Source: an uncultured Dehalococcoidia bacterium (GTDB lineage Bacteria > Chloroflexota > Dehalococcoidia > Dehalococcoidales > UBA1222). From it: 64,000 nt of DNA. Under the pieces are notes generated by a model, which saw only the letters and a list, made by a program, of their open reading frames with translations, made no database searches and was not told where the DNA came from. Positions within the stretch are counted from its first letter, which is position 1, and each line of letters starts with the position of its first letter. The stretch covers positions 1-64,000 of the forward strand of contig CAIMVG010000018.1 of NCBI GenBank assembly GCA_903844845.1, read 5' to 3'. The translations under genes were made by a program, and so were the position numbers. Shown piece by piece: positions 7,996-17,103 of the stretch.

Positions 7996-8328
7996 ATGAA
8001 CAAAACCTGGAAACCCACCACTTCTGGAATACTCTCAATCATCTCCGGGGCTTTGGGAATGATTTTTGGATTGATTGTCTTCGGCAGGGCCCATGACGCT
8101 ATCCGTGCAACACGGCAAGCAGGGCTCCATTTAATAGGATTATTTCTCTTTGTGATGGGTGCGATGGCCATTCTTGGAGGGATTTTCGCTCTTTTAAGAA
8201 AGGTCTGGGGAGTGGCCCTTGCCGGCGGGATTTGCGCGATATTTTCCCCAGGCTGGGTTTTGGGCATCTTGTCGGTGATATTTGTTTCGATCTCGAAAGG
8301 GGAGTTTGGAAAGACGACTGCCAGCTAA
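7996..8328 (+). CDS. Small integral membrane protein
   Basis: 110 residues with three probable membrane segments: ~10-32 (GILSIISGALGMIFGLIVFG), ~44-66 (LIGLFLFVMGAMAILGGIFALL) and ~70-98 (WGVALAGGICAIFSPGWVLGILSVIFVSI). A short charged tail, KGEFGKTTAS, follows. The Gly-rich helix pattern resembles DUF4064-type small membrane proteins, which have no assigned role. It has its own promoter and a good ribosome site and faces a lipoprotein gene on the other strand. Confidence 0.7.
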   Translation: MNKTWKPTTSGILSIISGALGMIFGLIVFGRAHDAIRATRQAGLHLIGLFLFVMGAMAILGGIFALLRKVWGVALAGGICAIFSPGWVLGILSVIFVSISKGEFGKTTAS

Positions 8329-8353
8329 CGCAGTGAAACTTTCGAGTCTTCAA

Positions 8354-8779
8354 TCAATGACTGGCGGCGTACGCCCTCCAGTCGTTTGCTTGCTGTAAAT
8401 AGTCCTGGTAGAGAGCCATCTGATCGTTGTAGGCCTGAACGTAGAAGTTGGCCATAGATGGCTCCCTTTGTGACTTGTCTAGATCGTCCGTGGCAGTAGC
8501 CCGCGCATCATCTGCCAGACCCTGGTAATACTGGACTTGTTTGAGGGCCTCATCGTGAGTGTAAGTGCCCGTGATAGTGCTAACCGGCGTAGCGATTGAA
8601 GACGTCTTGATCGTTGTCTGTGAAGAGGTTGCCGCCGAAGAAGTAATCGCGTTTGAGGTTGGCACCCCTGGGATCGCGGTTTTGGACGATGTCGTCAGAG
8701 TCGACCTGGAACATCCAGGTAAAGAAAGCAGCAAAATCACGAAAACTATGAATGATATCGTGCTTAGTCTGTGTTTCAT
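8354..8779 (-). CDS. Small lipoprotein, helical C-terminal domain
   Basis: 141 residues. MKHRLSTISFIVFVILLLSLPGC is a lipoprotein signal with the modified cysteine at residue 23. A Ser/Thr-rich linker (residues ~24-70) follows, then a charged helical region with aromatic residues (DEALKQVQYYQGLADDARA, then MANFYVQAYNDQMALYQDYL) that may form a helical hairpin. Expected to sit on the outer face of the membrane. No family recognised. Confidence 0.65.
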   Translation of the reverse strand: MKHRLSTISFIVFVILLLSLPGCSRSTLTTSSKTAIPGVPTSNAITSSAATSSQTTIKTSSIATPVSTITGTYTHDEALKQVQYYQGLADDARATATDDLDKSQREPSMANFYVQAYNDQMALYQDYLQQANDWRAYAASH

Positions 8780-8962
8780 ATCATCCCCCTTTTTTGCGGG
8801 AATATCGTAACAGGTTGGTCCTTAAATAGCCGTACATGACAAGTTCTATATTCAGTATCGAAATAGATGGCGTATTAAAAATAATAGCATTTATTCCCGG
8901 GCTATATGATGTTCGCCGCATTCTCTTTTTTTGAAGGGATGGCGGCTTAAGGAGTTGCTCTA

Positions 8963-9397
8963 TCAGTATTTTTCGATTTCAGTTATCTTGTCCAGTCGGT
9001 TCTGGTGCCTCCCGCCTTCATAAGCCACCGCCAGAAAAGCCCGGGTTATTTCAAGCGGTTCTGAAGCCGTCTCGACGCCCAGGCACAGGATATTGGCGTT
9101 ATTGTGCTGTCTTGCCCGTCCTGCCATGAAGGTGTTGCAGCAAAGGGCCGCGCGTATCCCTTTAACCTTGTTGGCGGCGATGCTCATGCCGATGCCCGTC
9201 CCGCAGATGAGGACGCCGAAAACGGCTTGCCCGCGTAGTACTTCAACGCAAACGGTTCGGGCGATGTCGGGGTAATCGACGCTATTGGTATCAAATGCTC
9301 CCATGTCTCTCGTTTCATGGCCGATTTCAGCCAGAAGTTGGATTATATCTTCTTTTAATTTGAGACCGCGATGGTCGGAACCGACTGCAATTTTCAT
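8963..9397 (-). CDS. rpiB: Ribose-5-phosphate isomerase B
   Basis: 144 residues, the normal RpiB length. Interconverts ribose 5-phosphate and ribulose 5-phosphate in the non-oxidative pentose phosphate pathway and for PRPP supply. The visible active-site marks are the N-terminal GSDHRG, the cysteine in CGTGIGMSIAANK, RAALC, RQHNNANILCLG and the C-terminal GGRHQNR arginine and histidine. It starts 6 nt after tsaC, a gene pair also seen in other bacteria. A second RpiB domain exists in the fusion at 33240-34316. Confidence 0.94.
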   Translation of the reverse strand: MKIAVGSDHRGLKLKEDIIQLLAEIGHETRDMGAFDTNSVDYPDIARTVCVEVLRGQAVFGVLICGTGIGMSIAANKVKGIRAALCCNTFMAGRARQHNNANILCLGVETASEPLEITRAFLAVAYEGGRHQNRLDKITEIEKY

Positions 9398-9403
9398 AAC
9401 TAT

Positions 9404-10027
9404 TTAGAATAAACGGCAGAATCTCTCGATATCGGCCCGTGAAATGGCGCCCTGTCGTAAGATCTTCGGTTTGTCCGTGCTCATGTCCACGATTGTGGAC
9501 TCGAAGCCCCCCGGGGTCCTTCCCGCGTCGATGATAAGCTCGACCCGGTCGCCTACCTGCTCCATCACATCAAGTGCCGTGACGGGGCTGGGTTTGGAAT
9601 GGACGTTGGCGCTGGTGCCCACCAGCGGTACGCCGCTCTGTTTTACTATCTCGATGGCAACCTGATGGGCGGCTACGCGGACGGCGACAGTCTGCCCCCC
9701 TGCAGTAACTATATCGGAGACGAAAGGTGTTTTCTTGAAGACCAGCGTCAGCGCTCCGGGCCAGAACTCTTTCATTAAGATTTCTGCGGTTTCGGATACT
9801 TCGAGGGCCACCAGCCGGACGTCTTGCGAAGATGCGAGGAGGATTGGCAGGGCCATATTTAGCGGACGCTGTTTGATATCGTAGACTTTTCTTACGCATT
9901 CGATATCGTTTATCGGCGCTCCGAGGGCATAAACGGTGTCGGTCGGGAATGACACAGGCCGCCCGCTTTTGAGCAGAGAAACTCCCTGTTTAATTGCTTC
10001 TGGCGAGGCTTTTTGCAGAGGATGCAA
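9404..10027 (-). CDS. tsaC: Threonylcarbamoyl-AMP synthase (Sua5/YrdC family)
   Basis: Makes threonylcarbamoyl-AMP from threonine, bicarbonate and ATP, the first step of the t6A modification at position 37 of ANN-decoding tRNAs. The 207 residues form a single YrdC domain: GRPVSFPTDTVYALGA, then VYDIKQRPLNMALPILL (the KxR nucleotide site), VAVRVAAH, PLVGTSAN and STIVDMS. There is no C-terminal Sua5 domain, so this is the short TsaC type. Followed closely by rpiB. Transcribed away from guaA. Confidence 0.93.
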   Translation of the reverse strand: MHPLQKASPEAIKQGVSLLKSGRPVSFPTDTVYALGAPINDIECVRKVYDIKQRPLNMALPILLASSQDVRLVALEVSETAEILMKEFWPGALTLVFKKTPFVSDIVTAGGQTVAVRVAAHQVAIEIVKQSGVPLVGTSANVHSKPSPVTALDVMEQVGDRVELIIDAGRTPGGFESTIVDMSTDKPKILRQGAISRADIERFCRLF

Positions 10028-10092
10028 GCGTAAAATACTCTCCGGATTACTTGACCGTCAGTATATCATAATGTTAATCTACACGGTAAAAT

Positions 10093-11778
10093 ATGGAAGA
10101 AAATATTAGCCCGGCACCGCCCGAAGATACACATCGCGTCCGCACCAGCGGGGACCTTGAAGTCTCAGCTTATCTGGAGATCGCCAAGGAAAAAGGCGGC
10201 CACCAGCCTGTCACGGCAGGCCCGGCTGTATCCGGCGCTGAACGCGAAGCCATCATCGTCATCGATTTCGGTTCGCAGTACAGCCTCCTGATAGCCAGGA
10301 GGGTGAGGGAACTGCACGTATACTGCGAACTCGTTTCCTTCGACGCGCCCTGGGAAAAAATCGCCGCGCTCAACCCCAAAGGTTTTATCCTTTCCGGCGG
10401 GCCGTCCAGCGTTTATGAACCCAACGCACCTATGGCGCCGTCGTATATCTACGAGAAACATGTTCCCGTGTTGGGTATCTGCTACGGCATGCAGGTGTTA
10501 GCCAAACAACTCGGCGGCAGGGTTGCCCCCGGCCTTAAGAAAGAATACGGGCATGCCGTACTTCACATCGGCGATACCCATTCGCCGCTTTTTGCTGAAC
10601 TTCCCGAGTCCTCGCCGGTATGGATGAGCCACGGGGACCGTATCGAAGAGATGCCCCCGGGCTTCAAGCCGCTGGCTTATACCGAAAATTCCCCTGTGGC
10701 AGTCATGGGGAACGAAGACAATATCTTCGGGTTGCAGTGCCATCCCGAAGTGGCCCACAGTCTCTATGGTTCTACCATACTTAAGAATTTCGTGTTCAAA
10801 GTTTGCCGGTGCCAGGGCAACTGGACCATGGGTAACTTCATCACAGAAAGCCTGGTACGCATCAAGGAACAGGTAGGGGACCGCAAAGTCATCAGCGCGA
10901 TTTCCGGCGGCGTGGATTCCTCAGTCGTCTCAACCCTGATACACAGGGCCATCGGCGACCGTCTCACCTGCATCTTCGTCAACAACGGCCTGCTGCGGAG
11001 ACAGGAAGCTGATCGCACCCTGGAGGTCTTCCGCAATAATCTTCATATGAACATCATTTATGTCGAGGCTACCGACCGCTTCCTGGGTAGGCTGGCCGGC
11101 GTTACCGACCCCGAGACCAAGCGCAAGGCCATCGGCACGGAATTTATTAAAGTATTCGAAGAAGAGGCTGCCAAGCTGGGAAAAACGGATTTCCTGGCCC
11201 AGGGCACCCTGTATCCCGACGTGATCGAGAGCACCTCTTCCACCAGCACTGCCTCCGCCAAGATTAAAACGCATCACAACGTCGGCGGGCTGCCTTCGCA
11301 TATGACACTTAAACTTATCGAACCCCTGCGGTTCCTCTTCAAAGATGAGGTCCGCCAGGTCGGCCTGGAACTCGGCCTTCCCGAAGAGATGGTCTGGAGA
11401 CAGCCATTCCCCGGCCCCGGCCTGGCCATCCGCATCATCGGAGAGGTAACCCGCGAAAAACTTGATATCCTCAAAGCGGCTGACTGGATCGTCATGAACG
11501 AGATAAAAAAAGCCAACCTATACCGGCAGCTATGGCAGAGCTTCGCCATACTTACCGACGTAAAAAGCGTGGGGGTCATGGGCGATTTCCGGACCTATGG
11601 ATATCTCGTCGCCATACGCGCAGTGACCAGCAACGATGCCATGACCGCCGATTGGGCCCGCCTGCCTTACGACCTTTTAGCCAACATCTCTTCACGCATC
11701 GTCAACGAGGTGCCCGGGGTCAACCGGGTTGTTTACGATATAACCTCCAAACCCCCCGGCACCATCGAGTGGGAATAA
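10093..11778 (+). CDS. guaA: GMP synthase (glutamine-hydrolysing)
   Basis: Converts XMP to GMP using glutamine and ATP. Domains in order: a ~50-residue N-terminal extension of no known function; class I glutamine amidotransferase from ~52 ([36 protein letters not shown] with the catalytic Cys, QCHPEVAHS with catalytic His and Glu); the ATP pyrophosphatase domain with the PP-loop [11 protein letters not shown]; and the dimerisation domain ([25 protein letters not shown] end). The extension has no alternative ATG, GTG or TTG before the conserved core, so ATG 10093 is used although no clear ribosome site precedes it. Followed by a small gene with a strong ribosome site. Confidence 0.95.
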   Translation: MEENISPAPPEDTHRVRTSGDLEVSAYLEIAKEKGGHQPVTAGPAVSGAEREAIIVIDFGSQYSLLIARRVRELHVYCELVSFDAPWEKIAALNPKGFILSGGPSSVYEPNAPMAPSYIYEKHVPVLGICYGMQVLAKQLGGRVAPGLKKEYGHAVLHIGDTHSPLFAELPESSPVWMSHGDRIEEMPPGFKPLAYTENSPVAVMGNEDNIFGLQCHPEVAHSLYGSTILKNFVFKVCRCQGNWTMGNFITESLVRIKEQVGDRKVISAISGGVDSSVVSTLIHRAIGDRLTCIFVNNGLLRRQEADRTLEVFRNNLHMNIIYVEATDRFLGRLAGVTDPETKRKAIGTEFIKVFEEEAAKLGKTDFLAQGTLYPDVIESTSSTSTASAKIKTHHNVGGLPSHMTLKLIEPLRFLFKDEVRQVGLELGLPEEMVWRQPFPGPGLAIRIIGEVTREKLDILKAADWIVMNEIKKANLYRQLWQSFAILTDVKSVGVMGDFRTYGYLVAIRAVTSNDAMTADWARLPYDLLANISSRIVNEVPGVNRVVYDITSKPPGTIEWE

Positions 11779-11791
11779 GGAGGCACTCCTT

Positions 11792-12106
11792 ATGGTCATT
11801 ATGGGTAAAGGGCGCACCTTCGAGCCCGAGACCTGCAGCGGAGCTTTGCGCGGCGCGTTGGCCAAATCGGCAGGAAGAGCTTCGGCGGAGGAACTTTTCG
11901 GCGTTGTGAAACGCTCGGGGCACTGGACCGATGACAATATCTGGCAGGAGATGCTTTCTCATACCGTTAACCTGCCCCCCTCCTACCACCACTACGCGAC
12001 CGTCACCCCGGCCCAACGTTTCCTGTTCCTTCGCGAGGACGGTAATTACGAGATGTACGACCCCGCCTGGCACGGGCGATTCGCAATGGGCAAACGGGCG
12101 ATATAA
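11792..12106 (+). CDS. Conserved-looking hypothetical protein
   Basis: 104 residues. The AAGGAGG site just before it and the short gap after guaA support a real gene co-transcribed with guaA. The first half (GALRGALAKSAGRASAEELFGVVKRSGHWTDDNIWQEMLSH) looks helical, like a small winged-helix or DNA-binding domain; the second half carries NLPPSYHHY, RFLFLREDGNYEMYDP, a short beta region with aromatic residues. I know no function. Frame and composition match surrounding genes. Confidence 0.6.
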   Translation: MVIMGKGRTFEPETCSGALRGALAKSAGRASAEELFGVVKRSGHWTDDNIWQEMLSHTVNLPPSYHHYATVTPAQRFLFLREDGNYEMYDPAWHGRFAMGKRAI

Positions 12107-12236
12107 TTCCGGGGGCAGTTTACGGACGGCATTTAAAGAAATATATCCCTTTTTCCGCTTGTGGCGATCGCGCTGGATTATTGCTAGCATTATGTAATGT
12201 TATTGTGCCTGAGGCGGGTCCCGTTTTCTTTTATAG

Positions 12237-12307
12237 TGTCGGCTTGATATGGGGCGATGTCGGAATGAGCGTAAACGGTGTCGGAAACGGGTCATATCGG
12301 GTATAAT
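12237..12307 (+). promoter_or_regulatory. purD operon promoter with three TGTCGG repeats at 21-bp spacing
   Basis: TGTCGG occurs at 12237-12242, 12258-12263 and 12279-12284, each exactly 21 bp from the next. A perfect -10 TATAAT lies at 12302-12307, and the third repeat occupies the place of the -35 box (17-bp spacer). There is no consensus -35, as is usual for an activator-dependent promoter. The phased repeats suggest a protein binding side by side on one helix face. Regulator unknown. Confidence 0.55.
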
Positions 12308-12365
12308 GTTCGAGTAAATTTTAATCGGCTCTCAATAAAATAGAAAATAAATAATTATTATCCTG

Positions 12366-12390
12366 CCCCCTTCCAAAAAGGGGGTATTTT
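12366..12390 (+). promoter_or_regulatory. Leader hairpin before purD
   Basis: A 7-bp stem CCCCCTT/AAGGGGG (12366-12372 and 12378-12384) with a 5-nt loop is followed by TATTTT. It lies downstream of the purD promoter, so it is in the untranslated leader. CTGCCC just before the stem can alternatively pair with GGGCAG next to the purD start codon. It may be a weak terminator or attenuator, or may affect ribosome access. Confidence 0.4.
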
Positions 12391-12417
12391 AATGATAAAA
12401 TTGATAAAGGGCAGAAT

Positions 12418-13674
12418 ATGAAAATACTTGTAATCGGAAGCGGGGCCCGCGAACATGCCATCGTCTGGAAGTTGCTTCAGGATCCGTGTGTCGAAGAGAT
12501 ATTCGTCGCACCGGGTAATGCAGGGACTGCCGGCATAGCTTCGAACCTGCCCATCTCGATAACCGATATACCGGCGCTCGTTAACGCGGCCCGACAAAAC
12601 AAAGTGGCATTCACCTTTGTCGGTCCTGAAATCCCTCTGGCGGCAGGCATAGTGGACCAATTCCAGTTCGCCGGTCTTCCTATATTCGGCCCAACCCGCG
12701 CTGCTTCCCGTATCGAAGCCAGCAAGGTATTTTCAAAAGACCTGATGCATAAATACAAGATTCCAACGGCGTCCAGCCGGGCTTTCAGTTCGTTCGAAGC
12801 GGCATCGAAGTATATTAATACTTTAGAGGCGCCAATCGTAATAAAAGCCGACGGCCTGGCCGCGGGAAAAGGGGTAGTCATCGCGCAAACCGCTGAAGAG
12901 GCCCTTATGGCTTTGAAATCGATGATGCAGGACAAAGAATTCGGGGCTTCTGGCGAACAAGTCGTCATCGAGGAATACCTCACCGGGCGCGAGATGAGCG
13001 TTTTCGCTTTTACCGACGGGTATTCGATTTCCAGCCCCGTCACTGCCTGCGATTACAAACGCGTTTTTGACGCTAACCAGGGGCCGAATACCGGCGGGAT
13101 GGGCAGTTTTTCACCGCCGGAGTTCTACAACGATGAACTCGGCGAACGCGCTATGCGCGAGGTAATGCGGCCGACCATCAAAGCCCTTGACGCCGAAGCT
13201 TCCCGATATTCAGGGGTGCTTTACGGTGGTTTGATGCTCACGCCGGACGGGCTCAAGACCATAGAATTCAATTGCCGGCTGGGTGACCCTGAAACGCAGG
13301 TCATCATGCCTCGCCTCGAAACTAGCCTGGCCGATATCTCTCTCGCCGTTATTGAACGTCGCCTGGAAAAACTGAATATCAAATGGTCTCAAGAACCCTG
13401 CGCCGGGGTGGTCATGGCCTCCGGCGGCTACCCCGGTCATTACGAAACAGGTTTGCCGGTCTCGGGTCTCGGTGACCTTGATAAAGATGTAGTGGTTTTT
13501 CATGCCGGGACCAAACTGGACACTAACGGGGATGTCGTCACCGCTGGTGGCAGGGTCCTTACCGTTGCGGCAAAAGGCGAATCGCTGGTTCAGGCAAGGC
13601 AAAAAGTTTATAATAATATTTCGCGCATCAGCTTCAAAGGCGCGCATTACCGTAAAGATATCGCACTTTATTAA
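12418..13674 (+). CDS. purD: Phosphoribosylamine-glycine ligase (GAR synthetase)
   Basis: Joins phosphoribosylamine and glycine with ATP, step 2 of purine synthesis. The 418 residues show the standard four-part GARS: N-domain starting KILVIGSGAREHAIVWKL; the GNAGTAGIA turn; the ATP-grasp region (VIKADGLAAGKGVVIA, VVIEEYLTGREMSVFAFTDG, DANQGPNTGGMGSFSPPE); the metal site in EFNCRLGDPETQ; and a C-domain ending FKGAHYRKDIAL. First gene of purDEBC, AAAGGG upstream of the ATG, 18 nt before purE. Confidence 0.96.
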   Translation: MKILVIGSGAREHAIVWKLLQDPCVEEIFVAPGNAGTAGIASNLPISITDIPALVNAARQNKVAFTFVGPEIPLAAGIVDQFQFAGLPIFGPTRAASRIEASKVFSKDLMHKYKIPTASSRAFSSFEAASKYINTLEAPIVIKADGLAAGKGVVIAQTAEEALMALKSMMQDKEFGASGEQVVIEEYLTGREMSVFAFTDGYSISSPVTACDYKRVFDANQGPNTGGMGSFSPPEFYNDELGERAMREVMRPTIKALDAEASRYSGVLYGGLMLTPDGLKTIEFNCRLGDPETQVIMPRLETSLADISLAVIERRLEKLNIKWSQEPCAGVVMASGGYPGHYETGLPVSGLGDLDKDVVVFHAGTKLDTNGDVVTAGGRVLTVAAKGESLVQARQKVYNNISRISFKGAHYRKDIALY

Positions 13675-13692
13675 TATTTTGCGAGGTGAATT

Positions 13693-14151
13693 ATGCCCCT
13701 TGTAGCAGTAGTGATGGGTTCAAAATCTGATAGCGACGCAGTTCAGCCTTGCCTGGATACGCTTGCCAAACTGGGGATCGAATACCAGGTAGATGTTATC
13801 TCCGCACACCGTACACCTGAGAAGGCCCGGCTGTTCGGACAGGGGGCCCGGGAACGCGGCATCGAAGTGATAATAGCCGCAGCGGGGGGGGCGGCCCACC
13901 TGCCGGGCGTACTCGCCAGCTGGACGACCCTACCGGTCATCGGCGTTCCCATCGCTTCGAGCGAACTAAAGGGTGTAGACGCGCTTTATGCCATAGTGCA
14001 GATGCCGGCAGGAATCCCGGTCGCAGCGGTTGCCATCGGTACTGCGGGGGCAAAGAATGCCGCGTTCCTGGCTGCCGAGATACTCGGCTTGAAACACGAT
14101 AAAATACGCGCAGCTTATGATAAATATCGCCTTGAAATGGCCGCAGGATAA
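13693..14151 (+). CDS. purE: N5-carboxyaminoimidazole ribonucleotide mutase
   Basis: 152 residues, normal for class I PurE. Moves the carboxyl group from N5 to C4 of the imidazole ring (N5-CAIR to CAIR). Visible marks: VVMGSKSDSD at the start, EYQVDVISAHRTPEKA (with the catalytic His), IIAAAGGAAHLPGV, PVIGVPI and the later MPAGIPVAAVAIG. A purK partner is not in this window, so the source of N5-CAIR is unseen. GAGGTG ribosome site; 12 nt before purB. Confidence 0.95.
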   Translation: MPLVAVVMGSKSDSDAVQPCLDTLAKLGIEYQVDVISAHRTPEKARLFGQGARERGIEVIIAAAGGAAHLPGVLASWTTLPVIGVPIASSELKGVDALYAIVQMPAGIPVAAVAIGTAGAKNAAFLAAEILGLKHDKIRAAYDKYRLEMAAG

Positions 14152-14163
14152 GGGAGACCGGGG

Positions 14164-15519
14164 ATGATAGATCGCTACAGCCGCCCTGAAATGAAACGCG
14201 TTTGGTCGGAAGATAATAAATTCAACAAATGGCTGGATGTCGAGATCGCAGTCTGCGACGCGTGGGCAGAATTAGGCCGCATACCCAAAGCTTCTCTTTC
14301 GAAGATCAAACTTGCGCGATGTAATCCGAAAAAGATGCAAGAGATACTGGCGGAGACCCATCACGACATGACAGCTTTTCTAGGATCTATTTCGGAGAGT
14401 GTAGGTCCCGACTCGCGGTACATCCATCTCGGGCTCACTTCCAATGATGTGATGGACACGGCCCTCAGCATGCAATTGGTTGAAGCATCACGCATCCTGA
14501 GCCAGGATTTGAAGGGCCTGGTAACGGCGATCGCCGTACTTGCAATCAAACACAAATACACCATCATGATAGGGCGCACCCATGGCATACACGCAGAACC
14601 CACAACTTTCGGGCTTAAACTTGCGCTGTGGATGGAAGAAGTTCAGAGAAACCGGCGTCGCCTTGACGAGGCTGCCACGGTCATCGCTTTCGGCAAGATT
14701 TCCGGAGCCGTCGGCACGTATGCCACAGTTCCCCCTGAAATCGAGGAAATGGCCTGTGCCAAACTCGGGCTTTCCCCCGCGCCTATCTCCAACCAGATAC
14801 TTCAGCGCGACCGCCATGCCCAATTCGTAACTACACTAGCGATAATCGCAGCTTCGCTCGAAAAATTCGCCACAGAGATAAGGCTTCTACAGAAAACGGA
14901 ATCACGCGAGGTAGAAGAGCCGTTTCAGGAAGGGCAGACGGGTTCTTCTGCCATGCCTCACAAGCGAAATCCCGAGCTTTGCGAAAGGGTCTGCGGGATG
15001 GCCCGCCTGATGCGGGGTTACGCTCTTACCTCTATGGAGGATGTGGCCCTGTGGCATGAACGCGATATCAGCCACTCATCCGCGGAGCGTATCATCCTTC
15101 CCGACGCCTGCCTTCTGTTGGATTACAGCCTCTCTATCTTCACATCCGTCATAAACGGGTTGAACGTATATCCCAAAAATATGAAGAAAGACCTTGAACT
15201 CACAAAAGGGCTGGTGTTTTCCCAGCGCGTCATGCTGGCGCTTATCGATAAAGGCATCTCCCGGCAGGAATCATACAAGTTTGTTCAACGAAATGCGATG
15301 GAGAGTTGGCGCACGGGTAAGAAATTCCTGACTCTGCTGGAAGCCGACCAAGAACTCATGAAGCGCATCTCCAAAGAGGAATTGGAAACAATATTCGATT
15401 ACAAGTATTATCTGGCACATGTCGACACTATTTTCCAGCGGCTGGGATTGACCGCAACCCAGTGGAAGGTGAAACCTGGTAGCGAAGAGAAAACCAGACT
15501 TGCCCCGGGAGCTATATAA
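14164..15519 (+). CDS. purB: Adenylosuccinate lyase
   Basis: Cleaves SAICAR to AICAR and adenylosuccinate to AMP, both releasing fumarate. 451 residues with the fumarase/aspartase-superfamily plan: MIDRYSRPEMKRVWSEDNKF start, TSNDVMDTA, the GRTHGIHAEP catalytic block, and the signature loop TGSSAMPHKRNPELCE with the active-site serine. GGGAGACCGGGG lies before the ATG. It ends 1 nt before the purC ATG, so the two are coupled. Confidence 0.96.
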   Translation: MIDRYSRPEMKRVWSEDNKFNKWLDVEIAVCDAWAELGRIPKASLSKIKLARCNPKKMQEILAETHHDMTAFLGSISESVGPDSRYIHLGLTSNDVMDTALSMQLVEASRILSQDLKGLVTAIAVLAIKHKYTIMIGRTHGIHAEPTTFGLKLALWMEEVQRNRRRLDEAATVIAFGKISGAVGTYATVPPEIEEMACAKLGLSPAPISNQILQRDRHAQFVTTLAIIAASLEKFATEIRLLQKTESREVEEPFQEGQTGSSAMPHKRNPELCERVCGMARLMRGYALTSMEDVALWHERDISHSSAERIILPDACLLLDYSLSIFTSVINGLNVYPKNMKKDLELTKGLVFSQRVMLALIDKGISRQESYKFVQRNAMESWRTGKKFLTLLEADQELMKRISKEELETIFDYKYYLAHVDTIFQRLGLTATQWKVKPGSEEKTRLAPGAI

Positions 15520-15520
15520 A

Positions 15521-16438
15521 ATGGGCCAACAAACCGGCGTTTTGCTTAAATCTGAACTTGATCTCCCTGCTTTCATCAGCGGTAAGGTTAGGGATACATA
15601 TCTTCTGGGAGACCACCTTTTAATCGTGGTAACAGACCGTATCTCGGCCTTTGATGTTATTCTCCCTTGCGGGATACCTAACAAGGGCAAGGTACTGAAC
15701 CAGATATCGGGCTTCTGGTTCGATAAAACCAAACACATCGTGACCAACCATGTTGTTGAGATGGTCACCACGAAAACCGACCTCAACAAGTACCTGCCAA
15801 AAGGCTCCAAAAAGGAGTTTCCCGGCTATCTCGTTGACCGCTCAATGGTGGTTAAAAAAGCCCGGCGGTTATCCGTCGAATGTGTCGTCAGAGGATATTT
15901 AGCCGGTTCGGGCTGGTCCGAGTACAAAAAGCAGGGTACCGTTTGCGGTGTAAACCTGCCGAAAGGCCTTGTAGAAAGTCAGAAGCTGCCGGAGCCTATC
16001 TTCACCCCCACTACAAAAGCCGACGCGGGCCATGACATGCCGATGACCATGGCTGAGATGTGCAGCCTTTTCGGAAACGAACTCGCAGGGAAGCTTAAAG
16101 AAACCTGCCTGAAGGTTTACGACTACGCAAGGGATTGTGCAGCCACTCGCGGTTTCATCATCGCAGATACCAAGATGGAATTCGGTATTGCTGATGGTAA
16201 TCTGATTATTATCGATGAACTTCTAACGCCGGATTCAAGCCGGTTCTGGGATACCGAACGCTACAAACCGGGTCAGGCACAGGACAGCTTCGATAAACAG
16301 CCCGTCCGCGACTGGCTGGAAACGACGGGATGGAACAAGGCTCCCCCCGCTCCCATGCTCCCCTCAGACGTTATAGAAAGTACTTCGAAACGGTACGCGA
16401 CGGCGTTTGAGAGACTGACAGGACAAAAATTGAAATAG
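15521..16438 (+). CDS. purC: SAICAR synthetase
   Basis: Couples CAIR and aspartate with ATP. 305 residues from the ATG at 15521, directly after the purB stop; an in-frame TTG at 15500 inside purB is less likely. Family marks: SGKVRDTYLLGDHLLIVVTDRISAFDV, a glycine-rich ATP loop region, VECVVRGYLAGSGWSEYK, KADAGHD, IADTKMEFG and LLTPDSSRFW, with a C-terminal LETTGWNK region. The length and GSGW segment fit the longer PurC type of about 300 residues. Last gene of the purDEBC operon, followed by a strong terminator. Confidence 0.95.
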   Translation: MGQQTGVLLKSELDLPAFISGKVRDTYLLGDHLLIVVTDRISAFDVILPCGIPNKGKVLNQISGFWFDKTKHIVTNHVVEMVTTKTDLNKYLPKGSKKEFPGYLVDRSMVVKKARRLSVECVVRGYLAGSGWSEYKKQGTVCGVNLPKGLVESQKLPEPIFTPTTKADAGHDMPMTMAEMCSLFGNELAGKLKETCLKVYDYARDCAATRGFIIADTKMEFGIADGNLIIIDELLTPDSSRFWDTERYKPGQAQDSFDKQPVRDWLETTGWNKAPPAPMLPSDVIESTSKRYATAFERLTGQKLK

Positions 16439-16456
16439 TTTTACCGAAGGATATAA

Positions 16457-16490
16457 AAAGGGCGGGTTCAAAACCCGCCCTTTATTTTTT
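16457..16490. terminator. Bidirectional terminator between purC and hisB
   Basis: A 12-bp stem (AAAGGGCGGGTT with AACCCGCCCTTT) with a 3-nt loop is followed on the plus strand by TTTATTTTTT and on the minus strand by CTTTTTATAT. It ends both the converging pur and his operons. Confidence 0.9.
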
Positions 16491-16506
16491 GATAAGTGTA
16501 TGACTG

Positions 16507-17097
16507 CTAACTTTCCATCCATTCTTTGGTGGATGGCAATTCAGAAGGGTTGCGTTCGTCGATACGTGTTGCCCTGTCCAGTGCCTTACCCAGCGCCTTG
16601 AACAGTGCCTCGGCGCGGTGGTGATCGTTTGTCCCGTAAACGGTCCAGGCGTGCAGGTTCATGCGGGATTCAGAAGCAAAAGTCTCAAGGAAATGCCGGA
16701 TCAAATCACTCGGAAAACCCATCATGTCATTTTCTGAGAAAGACAGATCCAAAACGCTGTACCCCCGCCCGCTTATATCTATGGCCACCATTGAGAGCGC
16801 CTCGTCCATAGGGACGGTGGCGTCAGCCATTCGAGTGATACCCCGCCGGTCTCCGAGTGCTTCAAGGAACGCCCTCCCAAGGCATATGGCAACGTCTTCC
16901 ACCAGATGATGGGGGTCGTCGCCGGTTCCCGAAACGCTAATATCAAACGCACCGTGCCTCGCAAGCTGTGAAAGAAGGTGGTCGAACATGCGTATGCCTG
17001 TGGTCGTTTCATATTTGCCAGTACCGTCCACATTAAGTTTTAGACTGATGCTGGTTTCCTTGGTTTCGCGTTTTATCGAAGCTGTTCGGTTAGGCAT
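16507..17097 (-). CDS. hisB: Imidazoleglycerol-phosphate dehydratase
   Basis: Dehydrates imidazole glycerol phosphate to imidazole acetol phosphate, step 6 of histidine synthesis. 196 residues, a monofunctional HisB without phosphatase domain. The manganese-binding repeats are HHLVED in the first half and DHHRAEA in the second, with [12 protein letters not shown] and [11 protein letters not shown] as expected. GGGAGG lies 7 nt before the ATG and 1 codon after hisC. Last gene of the operon. Confidence 0.96.
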   Translation of the reverse strand: MPNRTASIKRETKETSISLKLNVDGTGKYETTTGIRMFDHLLSQLARHGAFDISVSGTGDDPHHLVEDVAICLGRAFLEALGDRRGITRMADATVPMDEALSMVAIDISGRGYSVLDLSFSENDMMGFPSDLIRHFLETFASESRMNLHAWTVYGTNDHHRAEALFKALGKALDRATRIDERNPSELPSTKEWMES

Positions 17098-17103
17098 TTT
17101 GTT

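Larger units (their letters stand above)
12107..12417. other. Intergenic region before purD: promoter, phased repeats and a leader hairpin
   Basis: 311 bases without a gene. The first ~130 contain nothing I recognise. The rest carries three phased repeats ending at a TATAAT promoter, then an AT-rich leader of about 100 nt with a hairpin close to purD; these are entered separately. Confidence 0.5.
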
